From: Desulfonema magnum
GTDB taxonomy: Bacteria > Desulfobacterota > Desulfobacteria > Desulfobacterales > 4be13
Direction of reading: 5' to 3'
DNA: 64,000 bases
Assembly (NCBI RefSeq): GCF_017377395.1
Contig: NZ_CP061800.1
Coordinates: forward strand, 3,365,633 to 3,429,632
Made by a program: the position numbers and the translations under genes. Shown here in pieces: positions 25,480 through 35,043 of the stretch. Each line of letters starts with the position of its first letter. Position 1 is the stretch's first letter. A model generated the notes under the pieces. That model made no database searches, was not told the DNA's origin, and saw only the letters and a list, made by a program, of their open reading frames with translations.

Positions 25480-25764
25480 ATGCATATCATTTCAAAAAAA
25501 CGCTTAACAGATTTTTATAAGACTCATCCGACAGCAAAGTCATCCCTGCTTCAATGGTTTCAGGAAATGAAAAAAGGACAGTTCGGAAACATAGAGGAAA
25601 TCCGTTCATTATATCCCCACGCGGACAAGGTGGGAAGACGAACCGCCTTCAATATCGGCGGGAATAATTACAGACTGACAACCCGTATCAATTACCACTC
25701 TCAGAAGGTATTTGTTATCAGTGTTCTCACCCATGCCGAGTATGATAAAAATGAGTGGAAATAG
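25480..25764 (+). CDS. higB: HigB-type mRNA interferase (HigB_toxin family)
   Basis: 94 aa. Pattern: MHIISKKRLTDFYKTHPTAK, SLYPHADKVGRRTAFNIGGN, NYRLTTRINYHSQKVFVISV and a final HAEYDKNEW, diagnostic for the E. coli/Proteus-type chromosomal HigB. Partner higA starts 13 bp downstream. Confidence 0.93.
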   Translation: MHIISKKRLTDFYKTHPTAKSSLLQWFQEMKKGQFGNIEEIRSLYPHADKVGRRTAFNIGGNNYRLTTRINYHSQKVFVISVLTHAEYDKNEWK

Positions 25765-25777
25765 GAGGGAAAATATT

Positions 25778-26257
25778 ATGACATTATTATTAGACGAGGT
25801 AAAGACAGCCTGGCCTGTCGTTGCAAATTTTCTTACCCCTCCCCGGTCTGCGGAGGACTACAGACTTCTCCAGGCCCGCCTTGACCAGTTGGAACAGGAA
25901 ACAGAGGAGGGAGGCAGTCTTGAGACGCTTATGGATTATCTGGGTGAGATGCTCGATCAGTATGAGCTGACTCATTTTCAGGAGGTTGCGAATATTGACA
26001 CGGGAGATGTTTCGCCAGGAGAAATATTGGAACGCTTCATGGAGCGAAACGGGCTGGAAGCGGATGATCTCGCTCCGATATTCGGTCATACCGTGCAGGT
26101 TTCAGAAGTGTTGGCCGGGCAGCGTGAGATTACTCTGGAGCAGCTAAGACAGTTGCATGACATGTACGGGCTTCCTGTGAATCTGTTTTTTAGAGAAAGT
26201 GCGACGGTGTTATCATTTCATAAATCAGACAAACGACGAAGAAAAATCAACAAATGA
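25778..26257 (+). CDS. higA: HigA-type antitoxin, long form
   Basis: 159 aa from the ATG at 25778 (AGGAGGG upstream). Residues about 1-70 are a helical toxin-binding part (RLLQARLDQLEQETEEGGS); the HTH lies about 85-150 (ILERFMERNGLEADDLAPIF, LAGQREITLEQLRQLHDMYG). Its stop overlaps the ATG of the next gene (ATGA). Confidence 0.88.
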   Translation: MTLLLDEVKTAWPVVANFLTPPRSAEDYRLLQARLDQLEQETEEGGSLETLMDYLGEMLDQYELTHFQEVANIDTGDVSPGEILERFMERNGLEADDLAPIFGHTVQVSEVLAGQREITLEQLRQLHDMYGLPVNLFFRESATVLSFHKSDKRRRKINK

Positions 26258-26715
26258 AAAAGACGTATCTTATGATTGTCAGCATGATGATTGCCGCTTT
26301 GTTTTTTACAGGATCGGCAGGGGCATTGGAAATCAGTCCGGGCGATGTTGCAGGAAGTTCCGATGGTTCCATTGCCGTTCCGATCAATATTTCAGATGCT
26401 GGCAACGTGGAAATGGATGCCAAAACCACCGATAGCGCTGTAACGATAGGACAGGGATCCACACTACTTTCTGTCAATGATAATACTGCTTATCTTCTCC
26501 CCATATTCGTATTTGTATCAGATACTAATGGCAATTCAGTGTCCGGAGCCAGAGTTTTCCTGGGAACATGGCCTATCCATTATTCTACAGGATATCGGGG
26601 CGAACCTAATGAATGTTTCATAGAAATCATGGGGACTTATTATTCGGGAGTGAATAATATTTTGAAAATTAAGGGAGAAAATAATGCAGACAATAAGCGT
26701 ACCGGAAGCCTGTGA
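26254..26715 (+). CDS. Chimeric secreted protein: cohesin N-terminus fused to an unrelated beta domain
   Basis: 153 aa. A signal peptide and the first 40 residues of a cohesin (LEISPGDVAGSSDGSIAVPI), closely matching the start of the cohesin gene at 16.7 kb. After NVEMDAKTTD the sequence changes to an Ig-like or invasin-type segment (LLPIFVFVSDTNGNSVSGAR, GTWPIHYSTGYRG). The cohesin fold cannot be complete. Probably the product of a deletion joining two genes; it may still be expressed. Confidence 0.6.
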   Translation: MKKTYLMIVSMMIAALFFTGSAGALEISPGDVAGSSDGSIAVPINISDAGNVEMDAKTTDSAVTIGQGSTLLSVNDNTAYLLPIFVFVSDTNGNSVSGARVFLGTWPIHYSTGYRGEPNECFIEIMGTYYSGVNNILKIKGENNADNKRTGSL

Positions 26716-26962
26716 ACGATTATCCGAGCGATGTGAATCCGTTGCCGGGGACTACGAACAGATTATTCTGACCCGTGAAAACGGAAATGTTGTTCTCATT
26801 TCAATGGATGAATGGGAAACCTACAGGGAGACAATGCTGCTGTTGACAGACAAAGCAGCTCTGAAAGCCCTGCTCCGGTCTTTTGAAGATCATGATGCGG
26901 GGAAGATCCGGGGAAAATCCCCGGAAAGGCACAGGCAAACCGGAAAAACTGAAGCATTTTGA
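26684..26962 (+). CDS. YefM/Phd-family antitoxin with altered C-terminus
   Basis: 92 aa. N-terminal Phd/YefM fold: MQTISVPEACERLSERCESV, YEQIILTRENGNVVLISMDE and WETYRETMLLL. After SFEDHDAG the usual toxin-binding tail is replaced by sequence read from the toxin gene in the wrong frame (KIRGKSPERHRQ). GGGAGAAAATA lies before the ATG. It may still repress DNA but can no longer be assumed to neutralise a toxin. Confidence 0.8.
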   Translation: MQTISVPEACERLSERCESVAGDYEQIILTRENGNVVLISMDEWETYRETMLLLTDKAALKALLRSFEDHDAGKIRGKSPERHRQTGKTEAF

Positions 26963-27080
26963 GAGAGAAGTCTGGTCACGCCGGGTTTCACACGAAGATC
27001 GTCTGGTTTATGTTGTTTATTCAAAAGAAAAACAGGTTGAAATTGTTTCCTGCAAATCCCATTATGACGGAGTGAAATGA
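26883..27080 (+). pseudogene. Truncated YoeB/Txe toxin
   Basis: Only the C-terminal half of YoeB is present: GTGKPEKLKHFEREVWSRRV, EDRLVYVVYSKEKQVEIVSC, SHY. The first 40 or so residues were lost in a deletion that joined the antitoxin tail to the toxin in another frame near 26910. The catalytic C-terminal residues remain, but the N-terminal part of the fold is gone. Confidence 0.85.
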
Positions 27081-27126
27081 TGGGGATTGCCAAATCTCCC
27101 CGAAAACTGAGGGCATCTGGCAGGGC

Positions 27127-27444
27127 TTGTGCAAACCTGACATCATCAGCCTGTACCGCTTCATTGACTGGAGTATGAGGCTGCCGGAAGATTTGGAGAC
27201 TGCCTATCACCATGAAATTATAAAATTCAGGGAGAAACAGAAAATGCAATATATCACAACTGCCGAACGTATCGGTATGCAAAAGGGAGAGATTATCGGA
27301 ATAGGAAAGGGCGTACTTATAGGCCAGATACTGATGGCCCGGCCTCTGCCCGGACACTCCGGCTATTCCCGGGACGAGCTTGAAAACAAAACACTTACAG
27401 AATTGGAGCGTATTCTTGCGAAAGTCGAGGCAAGGGTGAAATGA
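27127..27444 (+). pseudogene. C-terminal remnant of an Rpn-family (YhgA-like) nuclease
   Basis: 105 codons in frame from a non-ATG. RFIDWSMRLPEDLETAYHHE, KMQYITTAERIGMQKGEIIG and DELENKTLTELERILAKVEA match the C-terminal part of Rpn/'PD-(D/E)XK transposase-like' proteins. The nuclease domain that should precede it is absent. Confidence 0.75.
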
Positions 27445-27586
27445 AAGCCTTACAAATCGAATCTGCCGAAGCTTCCCGCCTGCTGACAGGACAGTTTTCT
27501 TTAACAAAGTATTTTTCAGCGAAAAGGTGTGCGAAGATTTTTTCAGTTAGGGAACTCGAAATAAATAATATACACGGTTCAGGAGA

Positions 27587-27665
27587 ATGTAGGGTGGGTG
27601 CAGCGAAGCGTAACCCACCAGACAGCGCGGACGGTGGGTTTCGCTTCGCTGCACCCACCCTACAT
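27587..27665. repeat. Palindromic repeat (GTAGGGTGGGTGCAGCGAAG family)
   Basis: GTAGGGTGGGTGCAGCGAAG and its inverse flank a short centre with a second stem. The same element in a -GGAG- variant is found at 38524, in five or six copies at 42.28-43.07 kb and at 52662. Upstream it carries TTAGGGAACTCGAAATAAAT, which is part of the 170-bp unit at 42.3 kb. Confidence 0.85.
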
Positions 27666-27766
27666 TTCGAGTAGATTATTTTTTGGGAAATTCCTTACCA
27701 GTTTTCAATTTTTTCCCTTGGGGAAAATTTTTGAATAAAATTTAAGTTTAAAGAAGGAGGAAAGCC

Positions 27767-29149
27767 ATGAATTCTGAACTCCGAAAATATTATAATGAAC
27801 TCAGGGAAAGAGGACTGACCCCGGAACAGGAAGATATCATCCTTTCAGAGTTATATAATGAGGATTCTCATGAGATTCCTGATACCGCGGAACCAGATGT
27901 AAAAAACAAAACCTTCCGTCAGCAACCTGACAGTTTTTACGAATATGATGATTTTTCCGTATTGCAGTCAATGCCGCCGCCTCCGGTGACTTATACCACC
28001 TGTCTCCGGTCCATAGATGAGCTGCTGGAACAGGACAAGCAAAGAGAGCAGGACGGATTTCCGAGAAAGATACGGGTGGGCCGACTGGTCAAGCCCGGAA
28101 AAGGAGGAAAGGACAAAGTTGTTGTTGTTCCCACCACAGTTGAGGAAAAATTCATTCATGACTCAATCCGGTCCCCGGAAGAAGGCGGCGGATCAGGCGG
28201 ATCAGGAGAGGGCGAGGAAGGGGAGGTCATCGGTGAACAGCCGGTCCATTCGCCCGAAGGCTCGGGAACAGGACCTGGCGAAGGCCAGGGCGGTCCCCAC
28301 GAAATGGAATCCAGTGCGTATGATCTTGGAAAAATCCTCACTGAGAAGTTTGAACTCCCCAACCTCAAGGACAAGGGAAAAAAGCGATCCCTTACTCGTT
28401 ACACTTATGACATGACAGACAGACACCGAGGGTTTGGTCAGATTCTTGATAAAAAAGCCACGCTGCGAGAAATCGTCGAAACCAATATCAGCCTGGGGAA
28501 TCTGGATGATGTTGACGATATTGATCCGACCAAATTCCTAATTTCACCCAGCGACAAAATTTATCGAATCCTTTCCCGTGAAAAGGATTACGAGTCCCAG
28601 GCCATGGTCTTTTTTCTGAGAGATTACTCCGGTTCCATGAGAGGGAAACCCACCGAGCTTGTGGTATCTCAGCATGTTCTGATCTACAGTTGGCTGTTGT
28701 ACCAGTATGAAAAACAGGTGGAAACCCGCTTTGTTCTCCATGATACCGAGGCAAATGAAGTTCCTGATTTTTATACCTACTACAACTCCAAAGTCGCAGG
28801 CGGCACAAAAGTCGCGTCTGCTTTCCGTCTGGTCAACCAAATTGTGGAAAAGGAAAATCTGATCCAGGATTACAATATTTATGTGTTTCACGGCACAGAC
28901 GGGGATGACTGGGATACGGAGGGCAAAGAAACCGTTCCGGAAATAAAAAAGATGCTGGCTTACGCCAACAGAGTCGGTGTGACCATTGCTGAACACGGCA
29001 TAGGCCCGGGCAGCGGTACTGAAGTTGAGAGATACCTTAAAAAATCCGGCCTGCTCACAGAGCAGCCGAATTTAATACGACTTGATGTCATGCGGAAGGA
29101 TGCTGACGAACCGCGTCTGATTGAGGGAATTAAGAAACTTATCTCCTAG
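27767..29149 (+). CDS. yeaH: DUF444 / YeaH-family protein (von Willebrand A-like)
   Basis: 460 aa, ribosome-binding site AAGGAGG. The N-terminal 120 residues contain a polar stretch and an RVGRLVKPGKGGKDKVV motif; a Gly/Glu-rich linker (about 140-185) follows; then a VWA-like domain with the metal site DYSGSMRG (about 285-292), VLIYSWLLYQYEKQVETRFV and GGTKVASAF. Works with PrkA and SpoVR in stress and sporulation modules; the biochemical role is not settled. It is followed by spoVR after 97 bp of simple repeats. Its normal neighbour prkA lies 15.7 kb upstream. Confidence 0.92.
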   Translation: MNSELRKYYNELRERGLTPEQEDIILSELYNEDSHEIPDTAEPDVKNKTFRQQPDSFYEYDDFSVLQSMPPPPVTYTTCLRSIDELLEQDKQREQDGFPRKIRVGRLVKPGKGGKDKVVVVPTTVEEKFIHDSIRSPEEGGGSGGSGEGEEGEVIGEQPVHSPEGSGTGPGEGQGGPHEMESSAYDLGKILTEKFELPNLKDKGKKRSLTRYTYDMTDRHRGFGQILDKKATLREIVETNISLGNLDDVDDIDPTKFLISPSDKIYRILSREKDYESQAMVFFLRDYSGSMRGKPTELVVSQHVLIYSWLLYQYEKQVETRFVLHDTEANEVPDFYTYYNSKVAGGTKVASAFRLVNQIVEKENLIQDYNIYVFHGTDGDDWDTEGKETVPEIKKMLAYANRVGVTIAEHGIGPGSGTEVERYLKKSGLLTEQPNLIRLDVMRKDADEPRLIEGIKKLIS

Positions 29150-29151
29150 AA

Positions 29152-29226
29152 AATTGAGAATTGAAAATTGAGAATTGAAAATTGAATAGCTTGAGAAAGA
29201 TTTCGAGTTTCGAGTTTCGAGTTTCA
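29152..29226. repeat. Heptanucleotide tracts (AAAATTGAGAATTG, TTTCGAG) before spoVR
   Basis: Alternating AAATTGA/GAATTGA copies, then three TTTCGAG copies, ending about 20 bp before the spoVR start. Not coding. Confidence 0.85.
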
Positions 29227-29246
29227 CAAATTTTAAGGATAAGAAA

Positions 29247-30902
29247 ATGGAACTGATTGACCAACATACAAAGAAAATCATGGAAGGATGCAAGGAGAGG
29301 GCCCGGGAGTCCGGATTGCGCTTTCAGAACGAGACGTTGGAATATATTGTGACGAACCGGGATATGCTGGAGCTGTCACCAAAGGTGATGATTCCGACGC
29401 TTTATGATTACTGGGTTCACGATGTGGAAGTCCTTAAAGAGAAAGGAAAATATGAACTTTATCCTGGTAATCCGTATGAAACTGTCATTAACACCCGTCC
29501 TGCCATCTCTTTCTACAATGATAACAACCCGGACTGGCTGAATGTGATGATTTTTTATCATGTTCTGGGGCATATTGATTTTTTCCAGAACAACCTGTAT
29601 TTCCGCCATACCTGGGACTACGACTTCACGGGTCAGGCACTTTCAGACAAGCGGCTGGTTGCCAAGCTCAGATCGGAAAAAGGCAGATGGGTGGATTATG
29701 TTATTGAATTTTCCCGGGGCATTGATAATCTCGTGGGATATTATACCGAACTTTCTCGGTTAAATCGTCCGCCCACGACAAACCGCTCAAAACGTCTGGA
29801 CTTCTATTTTGATGTGTTCCTCCAGTCTGAGAAAAAAGTAATCGTCAGTGAATATATCAAAGAAATTGAACGGTATAATGACTGCCTGAAGCAATACGGA
29901 GACATGGGAGAACATTCCTTTTTTTCGGAAGTGGAGACCAAGCATCCTGAATTTGAAGCCCTCTTCAAGAAAAGCCTTGAAAAGAAAACCGAGACCAAAA
30001 CAGATATCCTCCAATTCCTGATGGAGAACTCGATTTTTTTAAATAAAGAGGAGAACAAATGGATGAAGTCGGTGATGCATTTGGTAAGAAAAACCTCTTT
30101 ATTCTTCCAGCCGCAAATCCGGACCAAAATTATGAATGAGGGATGGGCCAGTTATTGGCATGAAACCCTTTTTTTGCAGGATGACCGCATCAGGGGGCAT
30201 GAGGTGGATTTTGCCCGGGTCAATGCAAATGTCACCTCCATGCCCCGGGTCGGACTCAACCCTTATGCCCTGGGAATGCGGATGTTTTACTATATTGAGG
30301 ATTTGGCGGACAAGGGGAAATATTCTTTTGAATTCCGAAAGCTTTTGGATACGGATGAGCGGAAGCAGTTTGACGGAAAAGCAGGACAGGGACAGGACTT
30401 TATTTTTAAGATTCGTGAAAATTTCAATGACTTCATGTTTGTCAATACTTTTGTTGATCAGGATTTTGTTACGGGCAATAAGCTGTTCGTGGCAGGCCAG
30501 AGGCTGAACCAGGCGAGAATGGTATGGGAATATTATGTGAAGAGCCGGAAAGCGGAAGATTATCGCCAAATGCTGCTGGATTCTCTGTATCATCCGCCTC
30601 ATATTGAAGTTGATTCTCAAAAAAGTGCCGGCGGTACCCTTTATCTCGTGCATCATTTTGAGGAAAAGCCTCTGGTGAGTGAATTTATTGCCAACACCAT
30701 GATGGGCATAGAATATCTGTGGGGAGCGCCGGTCAAACTGGAAACAAGCGAAGTGGTCTCTGTTTCCCAGCCGTCTGTACGCGGAGCAGGGTTTATCGCT
30801 TCCCCGATATCCGCGCAGGAGGGGCAAGGGCAGCCGGAAATAAAATGGCAGCGGGTTCTCTATACAATGGAGAAACGAAAGCTTTCTAAAAGAAACATAT
30901 AA
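29247..30902 (+). CDS. spoVR: SpoVR-family protein
   Basis: 551 aa (family 450-550). Hallmarks: LDFYFDVFLQSEKKV, IMNEGWASYWHE (a His-Glu site near residue 297), VNPYALGMR-like LNPYALGMRMF and FEFRKLLDT; a long C-terminal beta-rich part. SpoVR is needed for the spore cortex in Bacillus; homologues in non-sporeformers act with PrkA and YeaH under starvation. Metal-dependent activity is suspected from the conserved His/Glu residues. Confidence 0.93.
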   Translation: MELIDQHTKKIMEGCKERARESGLRFQNETLEYIVTNRDMLELSPKVMIPTLYDYWVHDVEVLKEKGKYELYPGNPYETVINTRPAISFYNDNNPDWLNVMIFYHVLGHIDFFQNNLYFRHTWDYDFTGQALSDKRLVAKLRSEKGRWVDYVIEFSRGIDNLVGYYTELSRLNRPPTTNRSKRLDFYFDVFLQSEKKVIVSEYIKEIERYNDCLKQYGDMGEHSFFSEVETKHPEFEALFKKSLEKKTETKTDILQFLMENSIFLNKEENKWMKSVMHLVRKTSLFFQPQIRTKIMNEGWASYWHETLFLQDDRIRGHEVDFARVNANVTSMPRVGLNPYALGMRMFYYIEDLADKGKYSFEFRKLLDTDERKQFDGKAGQGQDFIFKIRENFNDFMFVNTFVDQDFVTGNKLFVAGQRLNQARMVWEYYVKSRKAEDYRQMLLDSLYHPPHIEVDSQKSAGGTLYLVHHFEEKPLVSEFIANTMMGIEYLWGAPVKLETSEVVSVSQPSVRGAGFIASPISAQEGQGQPEIKWQRVLYTMEKRKLSKRNI

Positions 30903-31100
30903 AAGGAAATTTGAGACTTTCAAGGTTTCCGAAACTTGGAAAGTCTCAAATTCTTTTTGCAGGGAGGTTCTTGTATGAAAAAAATATATTGGAATTGTCT
31001 TTTCAGTATCCCTATGTTTGGTCTTATTTTCCGTATCCGGCTTGGAGAAAAATAGTAAATTCAACCCGGCAAATACAGATTTTAAGAAAATGTCTGTCAG

Positions 31101-31187
31101 TCCGGAGTGCCAAACTTGCAGTTTGGCGATATTTCCGAAACCCGGAAACGGGACGCTTCCGCCAAACTGCAAGTTTGGCACTCCGGA
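31101..31187. repeat. Nested hairpin repeat (TCCGGAGTGCCAAAC)
   Basis: TCCGGAGTGCCAAACTTGCA...GTTTGGCG in front and its inverse (CGCCAAAC...GGCACTCCGGA) behind, with CCGGAAACGGG between. A sister hairpin TGCCAAAGTCTGACTTTGGC lies at 31242-31268. The gap 30903-31315 carries no gene. Confidence 0.8.
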
Positions 31188-31315
31188 CACTCTTTTTCTT
31201 AAAGCCTATAGGAGCCAGAAGGCAGAGTTTCGCTGCCAGGTTGCCAAAGTCTGACTTTGGCACTCCGGAGCCGAAAGTCTGATCATCGAGGGTGATCAAA
31301 GGAAAGTCTTTCATA

Positions 31316-33253
31316 ATGAAAATACAGCTAAAGACCAAACTCACACTCGGCGCACTTTCAATGCTGATTATAGCAATGTCTCTTTCTAGTTTTGTGATCT
31401 CCGTCATCGTAAGAAAACAGAATCGGGAAACATCCCATGATATATTGAAAAAATCATTAAACGTTATTGTCGAGGAGATATCAGAAGAGCAAGCGGATTT
31501 CTTATCCTATTCCCGTCAGATGGCTACAGCAAACGATATCGCTTCAAATATCAGGTATATCGGAGAGAGCAAAGCCGAAGTTGAGTACTCTATCACGAAG
31601 TTGGCATATGAAACCATATCCGTGGGCATCTATAAAATCGCCCTGAACGCGGATGTGTGGAGAACTGCTGTTTATGATATCGAGGGTGGGCTCACAGCTT
31701 TTTTTATTGCTGAAAACGATGATGTCCGCATGGGATATCTGCATTTCCTTCCCAATGTGACCTATGAAGTCGCGAGCCTCAGAAGCGGAACAAAGTTAAC
31801 TGAAAATTCCTGGAAATTGCAAAAGTCCTTTCCGGACATCAGATCTGAATTTGGCAAAGACATACCGACACAGGAGGAGGTTCGCTTTGAAGTCATTGAT
31901 AATTTTCTGTGTCTGGTCTCTTATATTCCGATCATAGGAGAGGTTTATAATGCGGATATTGGAAACACAGAGCCAAAACAGTTCGGTCTGCTTACAGCAG
32001 CCATGAAACTTGACAGTGCGTTTGTCAGAAAGATGTCCGGACTGACCGGAGCCTTTGTCAACATTTTCACGCGGAAAGGTTTCAGCGTCGGCTCTCTTAA
32101 ACAATACAAAACTTATGATCTCAGCGTGTTTGGGGAACAAAAAGGGCAATGGCATATGGCCGGGCAGGAGATTATATTCAATGACATGAGCCTGAATGAC
32201 AAAAATTACTTCCAGGGCATTTTACCTTTCTATTCTGAGTCCGCATGCATAGCCGCGCTTGTATGTCTCTATTCAAAAAATATCTCAGAGGCCAACACAT
32301 GGCAGATGATTAAATTGATGAGTCTGGTTTCCGCGGGGTGTATCCTGCTCTTTATTCCCATTACGTTCCTGTTTGCCAATTCTTTAGGCAGACGGATCCA
32401 GATTATCGCAGAAAAACTGGCTCAGATATCTGAACGGGTGTCCTCAGTCTCGGCTGAGATATCAGACGCGAGTCAGCAACTGGCAACAAATTCTTTTAAA
32501 CAATCTGCGAGCATGACTGAAACATCTTCAACATTGAACAATATGTCTCAGCGGATTAAGACGAACGCGAGCTACGCGAATCAGGCTGATGCGCTGCGAC
32601 AAGAAACAAAGACAGCTTCAAAATCAGCCAATGCGTTCATGGAAGAAACAATTGCGGCCATGGGCAATATGCGTTCAAGCGGAGGAGAAATTAGCAAGAT
32701 TATCAAGACAATTGATGAAGTTGCCTTTCAAACCAATCTGCTGGCTTTGAACGCGGCCATTGAGGCTGCCAGGGCCGGTGAGGCCGGGGCCGGTTTCGCA
32801 GTGGTGGCTGATGAAGTACGCAATTTGGCAATGCGCTCTGCCAAAGCAGCAAAAGATACTCAGATACTGATTGAGAAGACTGTGGCAGATATTCATACGG
32901 GTTCTGGATTGGTGCAAAAAACCAGGGATGCGTTTAAGACCACAATCAAAAATAATGTACAGATGGGTGAATTCATAAAAAATATGGCGGAAATACTAAA
33001 AGAACAAACTTACGCCATTGAACAGATAACAATCGCGGTGGCCAATACTGACACAGCCACCCAGAATAATGCTGCAAGTGCGGAAGAGTCCAGCAGCACC
33101 GCTGTCATAATGAACACTCAGACTGAGAAAATGAAGCAGATGGTGGATGAACTGGCTGCTGTGGTGGGAATTGCTTCGTCAGGTCAGCAGGCGCGAAGAG
33201 GGGAATCAGGAAAAAGAGGAATCAGGTGTTGTTCTTCAAATTTAATTCGTTAA
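31316..33253 (+). CDS. Methyl-accepting chemotaxis protein
   Basis: 645 aa from the ATG at 31316 (AAAGGAAAG upstream). N-terminal membrane helix (about 10-32), a periplasmic region of about 300 aa (Cache-like, inferred), second helix (about 337-360, [17 protein letters not shown]), no clear HAMP, then the signalling domain with the conserved tip [18 protein letters not shown] and [13 protein letters not shown]. The hairpin is interrupted by a shorter variant ([10 protein letters not shown]). Lies between spoVR and a periplasmic binding protein gene that starts 12 bp after it; the binding protein is a plausible ligand carrier for this receptor. Confidence 0.88.
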   Translation: MKIQLKTKLTLGALSMLIIAMSLSSFVISVIVRKQNRETSHDILKKSLNVIVEEISEEQADFLSYSRQMATANDIASNIRYIGESKAEVEYSITKLAYETISVGIYKIALNADVWRTAVYDIEGGLTAFFIAENDDVRMGYLHFLPNVTYEVASLRSGTKLTENSWKLQKSFPDIRSEFGKDIPTQEEVRFEVIDNFLCLVSYIPIIGEVYNADIGNTEPKQFGLLTAAMKLDSAFVRKMSGLTGAFVNIFTRKGFSVGSLKQYKTYDLSVFGEQKGQWHMAGQEIIFNDMSLNDKNYFQGILPFYSESACIAALVCLYSKNISEANTWQMIKLMSLVSAGCILLFIPITFLFANSLGRRIQIIAEKLAQISERVSSVSAEISDASQQLATNSFKQSASMTETSSTLNNMSQRIKTNASYANQADALRQETKTASKSANAFMEETIAAMGNMRSSGGEISKIIKTIDEVAFQTNLLALNAAIEAARAGEAGAGFAVVADEVRNLAMRSAKAAKDTQILIEKTVADIHTGSGLVQKTRDAFKTTIKNNVQMGEFIKNMAEILKEQTYAIEQITIAVANTDTATQNNAASAEESSSTAVIMNTQTEKMKQMVDELAAVVGIASSGQQARRGESGKRGIRCCSSNLIR

Positions 33254-33265
33254 GAGGAGATATTT

Positions 33266-34531
33266 ATGTGGAAAAAAACAATCATTCTGTGGCTTTTGGC
33301 TGTTTTATTCTCGGATTTCGTATTCGCAGATACTGGTTCAGATGAGAAAATCCTGACCCTGGGCGTTTCAGGAACTTTTACGGGAGCCCTTGCTTCGGTG
33401 GGAGAGCATGTTTCAAATGGAATGACAGATTATCTGAATTGGACCGCAAATCATGGCGGAATCGAATTCAAAGACCCTGAAAGCGGTAAAAACAAAAGGA
33501 TCAGGATAAAGGTGATCTCAGAAGATAATCAGTATAACGCGGTAAAATCGGCAATGGCTTACGCACGCCTGAAATCCCGAGGTGTCAGAGCTATTATTGG
33601 TTTTGGAAGCACTCCGGGAGAGGCTTGTGCCGCGCTCGCCTCACGGGATAAAATTCCCTATCTTTCATGGTATGCATACGCGAGTCCCGCGGGATTCAGA
33701 CCCAGCCCCCAGTATTACTGGACATTTTTACCCACAATTGCTGAAGCTGCGACGCCGATGATAAAATGGTTTGTCAAAAAAAAATGGCACGGTCAGGGAC
33801 AGCCAAAAATCGGTATTATATCGTTAAATCTGCCCTCGTGGCGGGTGCTTGAGAAACCTGGTCTTACAGATGCTTATGTTGAAAGCATCGGCGGCAGACT
33901 CGCTGGAATTGAATTTATCTCTCCGAGGGCTACAGATATCTCCTTACCGCTTACACGGCTTGTGTTTGAGAAAAACGCGGATTGTCTCATTCTCATGGGC
34001 GTATTGTCTCAGGCTGTTTTACTGGCAAAGGAGATGCGGCGTATGGGTATTGATCCTGAAAAAGTCATTGTTATCTGCAACATAAGCGCATGGGATGAGA
34101 GTATTTTTAAATCCGTTCCAAAGGCCGTGGAAGGATTTCACGGCGAAGTTCATACGGTATCGCTTGATAAAGATGTCCCGGGCATGAGAAAAATTAAAAA
34201 AATTGCAAAATGGGCAGGCAGAACATCTGAGGAACTCCTATTGAACTACGCAAACGGATGTCTGGGCGCACTTGTATTGGAAACAGCGATAAAAAGAGCA
34301 TTGGAGAAGAACGGATATGAAAAAGTTATTCAATCAGGAGAGATGATTCGAAATGAGCTGCACCATTTCAGAGCGTTTAATCCTTCAGAACTGGCCCCTT
34401 CCATAGAGGTCAGGAATTCTGATAAGCCTTTTTTCCTGAATTATGCGCGCATTGTCAAGGCAAAGAATGGAAAATTTGTGGACGCGGGGGATTGGATATC
34501 CGTAGATGAGATAAAAGGAACCCTTGAATGA
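33266..34531 (+). CDS. ABC-type periplasmic binding protein, branched-chain amino acid/amide family
   Basis: 421 aa. Signal peptide cleaved after VFA (residue 21). Type I fold with the start TLGVSGTFTGALASVGEHVS (ligand-binding Ser/Thr region), RIKVISEDNQYNA and VRAIIGFGSTPGEACAALA. No permease or ATPase gene adjoins, so a sensory role with the MCP just upstream is likely. Ligand unknown. Confidence 0.85.
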   Translation: MWKKTIILWLLAVLFSDFVFADTGSDEKILTLGVSGTFTGALASVGEHVSNGMTDYLNWTANHGGIEFKDPESGKNKRIRIKVISEDNQYNAVKSAMAYARLKSRGVRAIIGFGSTPGEACAALASRDKIPYLSWYAYASPAGFRPSPQYYWTFLPTIAEAATPMIKWFVKKKWHGQGQPKIGIISLNLPSWRVLEKPGLTDAYVESIGGRLAGIEFISPRATDISLPLTRLVFEKNADCLILMGVLSQAVLLAKEMRRMGIDPEKVIVICNISAWDESIFKSVPKAVEGFHGEVHTVSLDKDVPGMRKIKKIAKWAGRTSEELLLNYANGCLGALVLETAIKRALEKNGYEKVIQSGEMIRNELHHFRAFNPSELAPSIEVRNSDKPFFLNYARIVKAKNGKFVDAGDWISVDEIKGTLE

Positions 34532-35043
34532 AAAGAAAAACAGGAGGATTGGAGGAGAAAGTTATCCTGTCATAGTCTTTTTTTAAGGAGGAGCCGAGCA
34601 TGAGCGCGCCAAACAAAGCCTGACGAAAATCACCACAGCGTCCGGCGAACCATTTGAAAAAATTGAACAGATAAACACAGCGCTTATGGAAATTGACAGG
34701 ACAACCCGGGTTTCAGGAATCCGCGTCTTTAAAAAAAGAGAATATTGTTGAATTCGCCTGTGAAAAAAGCGGGTCCTGAACAAATGATTTTCTCGGATGA
34801 AGAAGCCTTATCCGCTTAAACAAATTGAGAAAAACGTTTCCGCAAATGATTTGTTCAGATCGGAATTTCTGAAAAATATCTGTTTGGAAAAAAATAATAA
34901 ATTCAACCGACCTGCGAGGCTTCGCAAACCTCGGAGGTCGTCCGGAAAGAAAGCTGTAGCTTAAAAAAATCTCGGAGTTCTGAAATCCTAAAAATTTCAG
35001 AACTCCCCAAACCCGTAACTTATCAACGATTTGGATAAAAGCC
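34532..35043. other. Intergenic with a possible gene relic and hairpins
   Basis: An open stretch at 34600-34750 (KQSLTKITTASGEPFEKIEQ..., then stop) looks like the tail of an MCP signalling domain but is too short to be sure. Inverted repeats: GACCTGCGAGG / CCTCGGAGGTC (34911-34940) and GGAGTTCTGAAAT / ATTTCAGAACTCC (34973-35005). Confidence 0.45.

Noticed and set aside
15759..27444. Integron / superintegron cassette array
   Set aside because: Dense one-strand toxin-antitoxin cassettes suggested it, but I found no integrase gene and no pairs of attC-type sites (GTTRRRY with RYYYAAC).
30099..31190. 363-aa minus-strand frame opposite spoVR
   Set aside because: Shadow of spoVR that runs into repeat DNA.
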